Of a stretch of DNA of 64,000 bases, positions 40,278 through 49,226 are shown in pieces. The stretch covers positions 19,583-83,582 of the forward strand of contig CAZKEF010000027.1 of NCBI GenBank assembly GCA_964551735.1, in the 5' to 3' direction. The translations under genes were made by a program, and so were the position numbers. The notes under the pieces were generated by a model. It searched no databases. It saw only the letters and a program-made list of their open reading frames with translations, and was not told the DNA's origin. Source of the stretch: DAOUAT01 sp964551735 (lineage in GTDB: Bacteria; Chloroflexota; Anaerolineae; CG2-30-64-16). The first letter of the stretch is position 1. The number at the start of each line of letters is the position of its first letter.

Positions 40278-41855
40278 CTACTTTGCGGGCTTGAAATCGC
40301 CCAGGTAGTAGATGCTGGTCGCCGCGCTCATCGGATCGATGTTGGTGACGGACTTGCTGTGTGCGAAATTCATCACCGCATCGTAGAGATTGACCACGTT
40401 GGCGAAGTCATACTGCAACTGCACCGCCTTTTTCGCCAGCTCGCTGCGCTTGTCAGCATTCGGCTCGGCCTTGATCTGTGCGATCAGGTCTTCGTATTCC
40501 TGCGTCGTGTACATGTCCTTTCCCAGGTAGGGGTAGGTCTTGCTAAAGGTGGCCAACACGTTATCAGGGCTGCTTTGACCCGTCCCACCGAACTGGACGG
40601 TGGTCATCTGAGCCGTGCCCTTCATGATCTTGTCCGACCAGCCGTTGACGTCCAGTTGCTCGATCTTCACCGTGATGCCGATCTTCTTCAGGTCATCCTG
40701 GATTGATTGGGCCATCCCTGCGTCGGGGGGCATGATGGTGATCGTCAGCTCTGTGCCGGGCTTGTAGTTCGACTTGCTCAGGAAGTCCTTCGCCATCGCT
40801 TCGTCATAGCCCACGTAGCCCTTGACTGTCCCGGCCGCCGCGCCCAGCACCTTCGTGTTGAACACATCGGTCGCGGCCTGGCCCACGCCCTCGTTCGCGA
40901 CGTCAACCAGTTTTTGCCGATCGATGCCGTGGTAGATCGCCTTGCGCAAGTTGAGATCGTCGCGCAGCTCCTGCCCCATCATGGCCAGGACGAAGAACGA
41001 CCAACCGGACATCTGCACGAGTTCCAGGTTTTTATCCTCTTCGATGAGCGGGATCTGAGCGGGCGGGATGTTGGTGACCAGGTCAACTTCGCCGTTCTGC
41101 AGCGCCACCACCGCGGTCGAGGGCTCGACCGGCGGCTTGACCACGAGCTTCGCAAAGGCAGGCTTCCCGCCGAAGTAGTCCGCAAAGGCCTCCGTAGTGA
41201 CCGTTCCGTCGGCGCCGCGGGAGACGAACCTGAAGGGGCCAGAGCCGACCGGCTTCGCCTCGAACGCGGCCGGGTCCGCTGAGTGTGCGGCCTTGGGCAC
41301 GATGAAACCCATCAGCGCCAGGGTCGCTGGCACATCAGCCGAAGGCGAGGCCGCGGTGAACTTCACGGTATAGTCATCGACCTTCTCCCATTTCGTGTAC
41401 CTCTGGTAAAACTGCTGATACATCGGCAGCTTCATGGTGGTGTCGAAGGTGTAGATCACATCGTCCGCGGTGAACTTGGACCCGTCGTGGAACTTGACGT
41501 CCTGCCGCAGCTTGAAAGTGTAGGTCAGGCCATCGTCGCTCTTCGTCCAGCTTTCAACCAGGTTGGGGCGAACACCTCCCTTGTCGTCGTAGTTGAGCAG
41601 GGTGTCGAACATCGAGTGCCAGACCAACTGGTCGCCCATCTTGCCCGCGGTCGGATCCATCGTTTCCGCAGGGATCGCAGCCATGACCGTCAGGGTGTCC
41701 TTGGCCGGGGCGACTGGCGCCTGGGTTGCAGCGGGCGCCTGCGTGGGGGCAGATGCCTGGGTGGGAGCGGTCGCGGGCGCGGCGGGAGCGCCGCAGCCGG
41801 CTAGCAGCGTGGCAATCATGACGACTGCCAGGATCAGGGGACAGAACTTCTTCAT
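40278..41855 (-). CDS. Family-5 extracellular solute-binding lipoprotein
   Basis: A 525-residue SBP_bac_5 lipoprotein: MKKFCPLILAVVMIATLLAGC (lipobox LLAGC), an Ala/Pro/Thr/Gln linker, then the ligand-binding lobes (FKLRQDVKFHDGSKFTADDV; AIYHGIDRQKLVDVA). It is encoded after its ATPases, an unusual position, in the middle of the peptidase operon. It is probably a binder of peptides or modified amino acids. ATG 41855 follows GGAGGG. Confidence 0.93.
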   Translation of the reverse strand: MKKFCPLILAVVMIATLLAGCGAPAAPATAPTQASAPTQAPAATQAPVAPAKDTLTVMAAIPAETMDPTAGKMGDQLVWHSMFDTLLNYDDKGGVRPNLVESWTKSDDGLTYTFKLRQDVKFHDGSKFTADDVIYTFDTTMKLPMYQQFYQRYTKWEKVDDYTVKFTAASPSADVPATLALMGFIVPKAAHSADPAAFEAKPVGSGPFRFVSRGADGTVTTEAFADYFGGKPAFAKLVVKPPVEPSTAVVALQNGEVDLVTNIPPAQIPLIEEDKNLELVQMSGWSFFVLAMMGQELRDDLNLRKAIYHGIDRQKLVDVANEGVGQAATDVFNTKVLGAAAGTVKGYVGYDEAMAKDFLSKSNYKPGTELTITIMPPDAGMAQSIQDDLKKIGITVKIEQLDVNGWSDKIMKGTAQMTTVQFGGTGQSSPDNVLATFSKTYPYLGKDMYTTQEYEDLIAQIKAEPNADKRSELAKKAVQLQYDFANVVNLYDAVMNFAHSKSVTNIDPMSAATSIYYLGDFKPAK

Positions 41856-41895
41856 GTGACTTCCCTCCAAGTAGAGATGTGATCGGAAAACCAGG

Positions 41896-42849
41896 TCAGG
41901 CGTACAGGGTGCATTGGACGAAATGGTCCGGCTCGACCTGCCTGAGATCCAGGTCTTTGGCCGTGCAGATGTCCTTTGCCAACGGGCACCGGCTGGCGAA
42001 GCGGCAGCCGGGCTTCGGATTGATCGGGCTGGTCAACTCGCCCTTGATGATTTCGGTCTTCACGGCGCGCGTGCGAGCGCTTGGGATCAAGATGGCGGAT
42101 AACAGCGCCCGGGTGTAGGGGTGCAAGGGGTTGTGGAACAGCTCACGCGACGGCGCGCGCTCCACGCACTGCCCCAGGTACATCACTGCGATCTCGTCGG
42201 AAATGTGCTTCGCCACGCTCAACGCATGTGTGATGAACAGATAGGTCAGTCCGAGTTGGTCTTGCAGGTCCATCAACAGGTTGAGGATTTGGGCCTGGAT
42301 GCTGACATCCAGCGCCGACACAGGCTCATCGCACACGATGAACTTGGGGTTGACGGACAGCGCCCGCGCTACGCCGATGCGCTGCCGGCGCCCACCGTCC
42401 AGCTCGTGCGGGTAGCTGTCGTACAGCCGCTCGGCCAGCCCGACGGTCCGCATCAGCGCCAGCACCCGTTCCTGCCGCTCCCGCGGGTTGTGCACCAACC
42501 CGTTCACCAGCATCGGCTCGCCAATGATCTGGCCGACCGAATGCCGCGGATTCAGGCTGGAATAGGGGTCCTGGAAGATGATTTGGATCTCCTTGCGCAG
42601 GCCCTTCATCTGCCGGCCGTTGAACTTCGTGATATCGCGGCCCTCGAACAACACCTGCCCGCCCGTGGCCGGCACCAGGCCAAGAATGGTCCGGCCCAGC
42701 GTCGTCTTGCCGCAACCGCTCTCGCCGACCACGCCCAGCGTGCGGCCTCGGTTGATGCTCAGGTTCACGTCGTCGACCGCGTGCAGCTTGTTGGGGCCCA
42801 CGTCGAAGTACTTTTTCAGGCCGATGGTTTGCACGAATGGATCAGGCAT
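41896..42849 (-). CDS. Peptide ABC transporter ATPase (OppF-like)
   Basis: A 317-residue ATPase with Walker A (GESGCGKTT), a signature (ELDGGRRQRIGVARAL) in which the usual SGG is DGG, and Walker B (FIVCDEPVSALD). It has the C-terminal GCRFASRC. The Ser-to-Asp change in the signature motif (LSGGQ-type) is unusual and could affect ATP hydrolysis. It partners the OppD-like ATPase encoded upstream. Confidence 0.92.
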   Translation of the reverse strand: MPDPFVQTIGLKKYFDVGPNKLHAVDDVNLSINRGRTLGVVGESGCGKTTLGRTILGLVPATGGQVLFEGRDITKFNGRQMKGLRKEIQIIFQDPYSSLNPRHSVGQIIGEPMLVNGLVHNPRERQERVLALMRTVGLAERLYDSYPHELDGGRRQRIGVARALSVNPKFIVCDEPVSALDVSIQAQILNLLMDLQDQLGLTYLFITHALSVAKHISDEIAVMYLGQCVERAPSRELFHNPLHPYTRALLSAILIPSARTRAVKTEIIKGELTSPINPKPGCRFASRCPLAKDICTAKDLDLRQVEPDHFVQCTLYA

Positions 42850-42856
42850 GGCGGCC

Positions 42857-43840
42857 TCACGCATACAGGTGGCACTTGATGATGTGCGTTCCCAACTCAC
42901 AATCGCCGGGGCGCCGGGCCTTACAGACATCCATCACGCGCGGGCAGCGAGGATGGAACTTGCAGCCGGCTGGCAGGTCGGTCGGATCGGGCATCAGGCC
43001 TTCAATCGGCTTCAGGCGTTCGGCTTCGTCGTAGATGCTCGGGATGCTCTCGAAAAGCCCCTGCGTGTACGGGTGGCGCCGCTCCGACTGCCCGAAGAAA
43101 TCGTCGAACGTACCGTACTCCACGATTTCGCCCGCGTAGAGCACGGCGATCTTGTCGCAGGTCTTCGCCACGACGCCCAGATCGTGCGTGATGATGATCA
43201 TGGCCATGTCGAGCTTCTGCTTGAGCTCTTCCATCATGGCGATGACCTGCGCCTGGATGGTCACGTCAAGGGCCGTGGTCGGTTCGTCGGCGATCAGCAG
43301 CTCGGGCTGGCAGGCCAGGGCGATCGCGATGACGACGCGCTGCTTCATCCCGCCGCTAAACTCGTGCGGGTAGTTGCGCTTGCGTTCCGGGTTGATGCCC
43401 ACCAGCGTCAGGATTTCGTCCACCCGCTCCCGCAATTCGGCCTGGCTCTTGCCAGCAACGTTGTGCAACTGCAAGGCTTCCAGGATCTGGTCCCCGACCG
43501 TGATGACCGGGTTGAGACTCGTCATGGGGTCCTGGAAGATCATCGAGATGCGCGCGCCGCGCACCGCGCGCATCTCCGCCTCGCTCAGCTTCAGCAAGGG
43601 CAGCTCGTCGAAGATAATTTCGCCGGCTTTGATCCGGCCCGTGCGCTCGGGCAGCAGGCGCAACACGCTGAACGCGGTGGTGGTCTTCCCTGCGCCCGTC
43701 TCGCCTACCAGGCCGAGCACCTCCTTGCGGTTCAGGCGCAGGTTGATCCCGTTGAGCGCGTGGACGATCGCTCGGCGGCTCGTATAGATCACCTCGAGGC
43801 CGCGGATCTCCAGGAGCGGCTTTTCGGTCATGTCTGCCAT
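42857..43840 (-). CDS. Peptide ABC transporter ATPase (OppD-like)
   Basis: A 327-residue ATPase: Walker A (GETGAGKTTTA), signature (FSGGMKQRVVIAIAL), Walker B (LLIADEPTTALD), and an Opp C-terminal domain with GCKFHPRCP. It is three bases from the permease gene upstream and seven from OppF downstream, within one transcription unit. Confidence 0.94.
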   Translation of the reverse strand: MADMTEKPLLEIRGLEVIYTSRRAIVHALNGINLRLNRKEVLGLVGETGAGKTTTAFSVLRLLPERTGRIKAGEIIFDELPLLKLSEAEMRAVRGARISMIFQDPMTSLNPVITVGDQILEALQLHNVAGKSQAELRERVDEILTLVGINPERKRNYPHEFSGGMKQRVVIAIALACQPELLIADEPTTALDVTIQAQVIAMMEELKQKLDMAMIIITHDLGVVAKTCDKIAVLYAGEIVEYGTFDDFFGQSERRHPYTQGLFESIPSIYDEAERLKPIEGLMPDPTDLPAGCKFHPRCPRVMDVCKARRPGDCELGTHIIKCHLYA

Positions 43841-43843
43841 ATG

Positions 43844-44743
43844 CTACTCCCTGAGCCGGGGGTCGAGCGCCTCGGCCAGGCCGTCGCCCAACAGATTGAA
43901 ACAGAGGGCCGTGATCAGGATGGCCAGGCCGGGGGAGATGACGATGTGCGGGAAGCGCCGCATGTAAGTCGTGGATTCGGAGAGCATCGCGCCCCATTCG
44001 GGGGCGGGCGGCTGGATGCCCATGCCGATGAAGCTGAGGCTGGCCGCGGCGAGGATCAGGCCGGCCACGTTCATCATGGCGTTGACGATCACTGTGCCGA
44101 TCGCGTTGGGCATCACGTGCAGCAGGATCGTGCGGGCCGTGCCCACGCCGCTCGCCCTGGCCGCCTCGATATAGTCCTGCTGCACGACGGTCAGCACTGC
44201 GGCGCGCACGATCCGGGTGAACGGCGGGATGCTGGAGACGCTGATGGCGATCATCATGTTGGTGAGGCCGGCTCCTAGCGTTGACACCAGCGCCAGGGCC
44301 AGCAGCAGGCCGGGGATACACATGAAGGCGTCCATGGCGCGCATGATGATGTCGTCGACCCTGCCACCGAAGAACGCGCTGGCTGACCCGAGCACCGCGC
44401 CACCCCCGATGGCGATGAGCGTGCAGATCACCCCGAAGGCGAGCGAGTAGCGGGCACCGTGGACGATGCGGGCGAACAAATCGCGGCCGAACTGATCGGT
44501 GCCGAAGAGATGCTGGAGGCTCGGCAGTTGCAGACGCTCCTTGGCGTTCTGCGCCAGGACCCGGGAGTCGTAGTCGGCAATCACGTCGGCAAACACCGCG
44601 GACGTGAAAATAATGACCAGGACCACCAGCCCAAACATGGCGGTCTTGTTTCGCTTCAGCCGCTGCCACACCTCAGACCACTGACTGTGGCTGCGGTTGA
44701 CGACGACGGTTCTTTTCCTGAACATGCCAGTGATGCTGCTCAT
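43844..44743 (-). CDS. Peptide ABC transporter permease (DppC-like)
   Basis: A 299-residue DppC/OppC permease with a cytoplasmic N-terminus, six predicted helices, the FGTDQFGRDLFARIVHG segment and EAA loop YIEAARASGVGTARTILLHVMPN. The length is normal, lacking the long insertion of the DppC-like protein in the polysaccharide locus. Confidence 0.94.
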   Translation of the reverse strand: MSSITGMFRKRTVVVNRSHSQWSEVWQRLKRNKTAMFGLVVLVIIFTSAVFADVIADYDSRVLAQNAKERLQLPSLQHLFGTDQFGRDLFARIVHGARYSLAFGVICTLIAIGGGAVLGSASAFFGGRVDDIIMRAMDAFMCIPGLLLALALVSTLGAGLTNMMIAISVSSIPPFTRIVRAAVLTVVQQDYIEAARASGVGTARTILLHVMPNAIGTVIVNAMMNVAGLILAAASLSFIGMGIQPPAPEWGAMLSESTTYMRRFPHIVISPGLAILITALCFNLLGDGLAEALDPRLRE

Positions 44744-44753
44744 TAGACGGACC

Positions 44754-45680
44754 TCACTTGAACTGCGCCTTGATCCGCGGGTCTATGAACGCGTAGATCA
44801 GATCAACCGCCAGCATGATCAACATGAATAAGGTTGCCAGGAAGAGCGTGGAGGCCATCACGATCGGGTAATCTTTCGTCTTGATCGCCATCACGATCGT
44901 GTTGCCGATCCCCGGCAGGCCGAAGACGATCTCGGTGATCATGGCGCCACCCAGCAGTCCGGCGAAGGTCATGCCGATGATCGTGATCACCGGCATGAGC
45001 GCGTTCTGGAGCGCGTGGCGCCAGATGATCCGCGCGTTCGTCGCACCCTTGGCCCTGGCCGTGCGGATGTAGTCCATCCGCATCGTCTCGAGCATCATGG
45101 TGCGGGTCATCCGGGAGAGATAGGCGGCGCTCGGCAGAGCCAGGGTGAGCACCGGCATGATGAAGTGTTTGAGTGTGCCGACGCCGCTGGATGGCAGCAA
45201 CTTCAGGCCCAGGGAAAACACCAGGATGAGCATGATGCCCAGCCAGAAGCTCGGGATCGAGGCCAGGAACAGGGCCGAGACGGTCAGGCTGACATCAAGG
45301 AATGAGTACTGGCGGACGGCGGAGAGAATGCCGAGGGGAATGCCGATCAAAGCCGCCAGAAGCGACGAGAGCAGGGCAAGCTGCAAGGTCGTAGGAAACT
45401 TGGCCAGGATCTCCTTAAAGACCGGCTGGCCGCTTCGGTAAGACTTACCGAAATCCAGCCTGAAGGCATCGCGCACATAGAGCACGTAGCGCAGGAGGAC
45501 CGGCTTGTCCAGCCCGAGTTCGTGGGAGAGCTGCGCTCGGGCCGCAGGCGTTGCCTCGCGGCCGAGGATGATGGCCGCGGGGTCGCCCGGGGTGATGTTC
45601 AGGACGATGAACACGATGAAAATCACAAAGAGCAAGGTCGGTACGATCAGCAGGAGCCGGCGGGCGACGTATCGAGACAT
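44754..45680 (-). CDS. Peptide ABC transporter permease (DppB-like)
   Basis: A 308-residue DppB/OppB permease (MSRYVARRLLLIVPTLLFVIF; NITPGDPAAIILG; EAA loop YIRTARAKGATNARIIWRHALQN). Its start overlaps the end of the aspartoacylase-like gene by 34 bases, indicating translational coupling. Confidence 0.94.
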   Translation of the reverse strand: MSRYVARRLLLIVPTLLFVIFIVFIVLNITPGDPAAIILGREATPAARAQLSHELGLDKPVLLRYVLYVRDAFRLDFGKSYRSGQPVFKEILAKFPTTLQLALLSSLLAALIGIPLGILSAVRQYSFLDVSLTVSALFLASIPSFWLGIMLILVFSLGLKLLPSSGVGTLKHFIMPVLTLALPSAAYLSRMTRTMMLETMRMDYIRTARAKGATNARIIWRHALQNALMPVITIIGMTFAGLLGGAMITEIVFGLPGIGNTIVMAIKTKDYPIVMASTLFLATLFMLIMLAVDLIYAFIDPRIKAQFK

Positions 45681-46666
45681 GACCCTTCCTCCCCGGAACC
45701 GCTTGTCGGCGGCGCGGAGCCGATTGCAAAGATCGGATCCCCGGCGCCCACAGCCAGCGATGTAGTCAGGACGAGCACGACGCCATCCCGGTCGGCGTGG
45801 CAGGTGTGCAGTACGTTGGCGAAGACATCGCGCAGCTCACCCACCCGGTCGCCCGTCCTGACCGCGTCGCCTGCCGCGACCGCCGGGTACCAGCAGCTTT
45901 GCTCGGCCGCGGTAGTCGTCTGGAATTGCGAGAAGTACACAGGCTCGCGCTCCGGAGCCATAGGCGCGCCGGGCAGCACCTCCAGGTAGCGGAGTGCGTT
46001 GCGGACGCCGCGGACATAAGCCTCCACCTCATCCTCCGACCACCGCCCGCATTGGCCGAGTTCAGCCAGAAAGCCGGGAATCCCCAGCTGCGCTGCCGCA
46101 GCGAACGTCGTGCCGGGGTAATGGGCGCAGATGAGGTAGGGGATGCCCATGTAGAGCGCCGCGTCCTCCGCCGTCGCATTTGCCTGCGGCGACCCGGCCG
46201 CAGAGTAGATTACGAAAGGCGCGAGTGCCTCGTGTATGTCGCCGCCGTGCAGGTCCATGACGAAATCGGCCTGGCGGAGAAGCTGCTCGGTGATGGCGAA
46301 GGCGAGACGTTCGGACGCACTCCCATCTGCTCGGCCGGGGAACACCCGGTTCAGGTTCTTGCCATCGGCCGGGACGATGTACTGCACCCGGGCATAGAAG
46401 GCGCCGGTGTTAACAGGGTGGGCGAGGATGATGCAACCAGACAGCTCGGCCGGCTGTAACCCCGCTGCGAGGCGGATGGCCGTCTCGATGCCCGGATACT
46501 CCCCGCCGTGCACTCCGCTTGGGATGACGACCGTCCTGCCCGGCTTCGGCCCGTTGATGAGCGTGACGGGAACAGCGAAGGCCGTGCCGGGGACGTCGAG
46601 ATAGCCCTGGACCTTCTGGCCCGGCGCAGCGGTCAGGTTGCCGACCCGGAGATCTAGCGAAGCCAT
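45647..46666 (-). CDS. Succinylglutamate desuccinylase/aspartoacylase-family zinc hydrolase
   Basis: A 339-residue M14-related amidohydrolase. The zinc ligands are in GVHGGEYPG (His and Glu, about residue 52) and DLHGGDIHE (His, about 140), with an Arg-rich KNLNRVFPG segment and a distal Glu in FLAELGQCG. Such enzymes remove N-acyl groups from amino acids. In this operon it would release amino acids from N-acyl or pseudo-peptide substrates. The C-terminal 11 codons overlap the permease gene. Confidence 0.88.
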   Translation of the reverse strand: MASLDLRVGNLTAAPGQKVQGYLDVPGTAFAVPVTLINGPKPGRTVVIPSGVHGGEYPGIETAIRLAAGLQPAELSGCIILAHPVNTGAFYARVQYIVPADGKNLNRVFPGRADGSASERLAFAITEQLLRQADFVMDLHGGDIHEALAPFVIYSAAGSPQANATAEDAALYMGIPYLICAHYPGTTFAAAAQLGIPGFLAELGQCGRWSEDEVEAYVRGVRNALRYLEVLPGAPMAPEREPVYFSQFQTTTAAEQSCWYPAVAAGDAVRTGDRVGELRDVFANVLHTCHADRDGVVLVLTTSLAVGAGDPIFAIGSAPPTSGSGEEGSCLDTSPAGSC

Positions 46667-48351
46667 CGAGCTCCCTGTAGTTCTCGTTCGAGATAGCCCT
46701 GCAGTATTGGCAGGGGGATGCAGCCTGCGTTCAGGACGAACGAGTGGAAGTCGCGCACGTCGTAGTCAGCGCCGCGAGCGCTTCGGAACCGCTCGCACAT
46801 CTCGCGCAGCTTCACGCTGCCATACTTGTAGGGCAAGCACTGCGCGGGCAGGCTGCACGCGTAGCGCAGCGTCTCGCTAACCGCCATTTGCGGCGTGGCG
46901 AAACAGTTTTCGACCATAAACTGCCGCGCCTGCTCGAAACTCCAGCCGAGTTCATTCAGCCCGGTGTCGACGATCAAGCGGACGCAGCCGAACTTGTCGT
47001 TCTCCAGCCTGCCGTACTCCTCATACTCGTCGAAGACACCGGTGTCGCTCATCAACTGCGCTGAGTACTCGGCCCACCCTTCGAGATACGCGGGCGCGAC
47101 GATTGCCCGAATCAGCGGGTGTATCTCCTCGCGCTCGGCCTGGTATGACTGCTGGAAGTGGTGGCCGGGATAGAGCTCGTGGGCGAGCAGTGCGGGGCTG
47201 GCGATCTGGCACTTGTCCTGGAGATCGGAGGCGTTGAAGAAGTAGACGGCCTCGACGGCCTTGTCGAGCGAGGGCTGGAAGAAGCCGAACGTCACGCTCT
47301 TTTCGATCCCCGGGTCCAGCCGGCGCACGTTGCAGCGCGTCTCGATCCGCTCCCTGAACCACGGGCGCATCCCCGTTTCAAGCCGCTCCTTGATCCCCGT
47401 CATCAACTCTCCGAGGCGCTCGGGCGTCTCCGGGAAGAAGCGTTCATCCCCCCGCAAACGGTCGATGAAGGCTTGGTGGCTGCAGCCACCGGCCAGGCGT
47501 TGCCGGACCGCAGACTGCGCCGCGTTCGCCGACGCCAACAGCTCGAGGCCGAGCGCGTGCAGCTCCGCGGCCGTCAGATCGTAGCCCAGGTGGAATTGCC
47601 GCATGAAGCGGTAGTATTCGCGGCCGTGCTCGAATTGGCTCCAGCCGGGGTACTTGGGAGCCTTGTGCTGGTACGCATCCGACTGGATGAAGTCGACGAT
47701 GTCGAGGAAATACCCATTGGCCTCGTTGATGGCGGCCTGCTCGGCAGCCATCTGCGCTTCCGTGGCCGCACTGCCCGGCCGGCGCATGCTTAACGGGTGC
47801 GTATCGTAGGGCACAGAAGCGTAATGCCGGATGGCTTCACAGGTGGCGGGGATCACTGCGGCGAAGAGGTAAATGCCCCGCTCCGCCTGCTCGCAGACCC
47901 GGTCGCGCATCTGCCGGACGTACCGGGGGAAGTCGGCGGCCAGCGTCATGTGCTTGAGCACGTTCTCAGGCGTCGAACAGTCCAAAAGGGGTAGACTCTC
48001 CCACATCCCGTCGATCAGGAGCTCATAAGGGGTGATGGCCAGGGGCAGGTAATAGTAAGGTTCGAGCAGGGGCGAGACCGGGAACATCATGTAGTCGACG
48101 AAGTACTGCGCAAGCTCGAGCGCGAGGCGGTCGTAGCTCGTGTAGTCCCCGGTCGCTTGCACCGCCCTGATTTTCTCGACTAGTGCCGCCCGGGTCTTCT
48201 TGTTCTCCAGTAGGGCCGGCAGCGATTTATCGGGGAAGAGCGGCGCGCTGCCGTAGTCGCCCTTCTGGAAATGGGCGAAGTGGGGAATCTGCAGGTACGC
48301 GGCGTATGTCTCGTCAAGCAGAAGGCGGATGCTTTCGTTCTGAATATTCAT
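46654..48351 (-). CDS. DUF885-family (M1/M3-like gluzincin) putative peptidase
   Basis: A 565-residue DUF885 protein with the family's HELYPGHHFQ motif (near residue 400), an expanded HExxxxHH zinc site, and GWAEYSAQL downstream providing the third ligand. Peptidase activity is inferred from the fold family. It is the first gene of the 14-gene minus-strand operon, starting at ATG 48351, shortly after the operator/promoter region. Confidence 0.85.
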   Translation of the reverse strand: MNIQNESIRLLLDETYAAYLQIPHFAHFQKGDYGSAPLFPDKSLPALLENKKTRAALVEKIRAVQATGDYTSYDRLALELAQYFVDYMMFPVSPLLEPYYYLPLAITPYELLIDGMWESLPLLDCSTPENVLKHMTLAADFPRYVRQMRDRVCEQAERGIYLFAAVIPATCEAIRHYASVPYDTHPLSMRRPGSAATEAQMAAEQAAINEANGYFLDIVDFIQSDAYQHKAPKYPGWSQFEHGREYYRFMRQFHLGYDLTAAELHALGLELLASANAAQSAVRQRLAGGCSHQAFIDRLRGDERFFPETPERLGELMTGIKERLETGMRPWFRERIETRCNVRRLDPGIEKSVTFGFFQPSLDKAVEAVYFFNASDLQDKCQIASPALLAHELYPGHHFQQSYQAEREEIHPLIRAIVAPAYLEGWAEYSAQLMSDTGVFDEYEEYGRLENDKFGCVRLIVDTGLNELGWSFEQARQFMVENCFATPQMAVSETLRYACSLPAQCLPYKYGSVKLREMCERFRSARGADYDVRDFHSFVLNAGCIPLPILQGYLERELQGARWLR

Positions 48352-48370
48352 TCGCTCCGACGTCCCCCGG

Positions 48371-48412
48371 CTATGGTATAATCAACATACCATAGGCTTC
48401 CGGATTTGTCAA
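48371..48412 (-). promoter_or_regulatory. Promoter and operator 1 of the peptidase/transporter operon
   Basis: Minus-strand TTGACA (48412-48407), 17-base spacer, TATGTT (48389-48384). Across the -10 and start lies a palindrome with 9-base arms CTATGGTAT and ATACCATAG (48371-48395), containing ATGGT-N11-ACCAT. Confidence 0.75.
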
Positions 48413-48417
48413 GGCGC

Positions 48418-48451
48418 ATGGTTTGGCAATTAGACCATATTGCGCTAGAAT
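48418..48451 (+). promoter_or_regulatory. Promoter and operator 2 of the GntR gene
   Basis: TTGGCA (48423-48428), 17-base spacer, TAGAAT (48446-48451). ATGGT (48418-48422) and ACCAT (48434-48438), again separated by 11 bases, flank the -35. The spacing is identical to operator 1, and the two sites are 45 bases apart. Confidence 0.7.
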
Positions 48452-48488
48452 GCGCCCAGCGCCGGACCGTGCAAAGAACGGAGAGACC

Positions 48489-49226
48489 ATGCAATTCTCG
48501 GCTTCCAAGAACCCGCAGGCTCACACGGAGATCCTCGAGCAGATCTGCGATGCCATACTGCGCGGCGAACTCCGCAAAGGAGACCGTTTGCCCTCCGAGC
48601 GGCAAATTGCAGAGCAGACGGGTATTAGCCGCACGAGCGTGCGCGGAGCGTTGCGCATCCTGACCGACGCTGGCCTGCTCGAGGTCACACCAGGCTGGGG
48701 CGGCGGGACGCGGCTCGCGAGCATCGCGGTGCCCGCGGAGCTCTTGGGCGTCCGGATCGACGCCGACCCGCAGTTGCTTGCCGAGTTCTACGAAGCCCGC
48801 AACATCCTCGAAACGACCGCAGCCCAGCTGACCGCACTGCGCGCTACGCCTGAGCTGGTGCAGGAACTGGAGCAGACCGTGCGCGACATGGAGCTGCTGG
48901 TCAACGAGAATCCCCGGGACTACGACAGCTACTTCCCGATCGACAGCCAGTTCCACCGTCTCGTCGTCAAAGGCGCAGGGAACTCAGTCCTGTTCGACAT
49001 GTACATTCCGATCATGCGCCAGCTGTGGCTGCTGAAGGATGAAATCGACATCGAGGAGTTTCACTCCTACGGCCTGCCCAGCATGCAGCAGTTCGTGGAG
49101 GCAGTGAAGGCGCGCGATCCGCAGGCAGCCGCGCAGGCGATGAATAACCATGTGCGCCCGCTGATGGGCCTCATGCGGAAGGCGCACTCGCTGCAGCCCG
49201 TCCCAGCATCCGAGGGTACCGAGTGA
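48489..49226 (+). CDS. GntR-family regulator with FCD domain
   Basis: A 245-residue FadR-type regulator: winged helix-turn-helix at residues 12-75 (LPSERQIAEQTGISRTSVRGALRIL) and an FCD domain with probable metal/ligand residues in DSQFHRLVV and NNHVRPL. It is divergent from the 14-gene operon and probably controls both directions through the two ATGGT-N11-ACCAT sites. Its stop overlaps the start of the UroD-like gene (GTGA). Confidence 0.92.
   Translation: MQFSASKNPQAHTEILEQICDAILRGELRKGDRLPSERQIAEQTGISRTSVRGALRILTDAGLLEVTPGWGGGTRLASIAVPAELLGVRIDADPQLLAEFYEARNILETTAAQLTALRATPELVQELEQTVRDMELLVNENPRDYDSYFPIDSQFHRLVVKGAGNSVLFDMYIPIMRQLWLLKDEIDIEEFHSYGLPSMQQFVEAVKARDPQAAAQAMNNHVRPLMGLMRKAHSLQPVPASEGTE

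Noticed and set aside
42578..44278. A 566-codon plus-strand open frame opposite the ATPase and permease genes
   Set aside because: Antisense shadow rich in His/Asp/Gln; the minus-strand genes have complete Walker and permease motifs.
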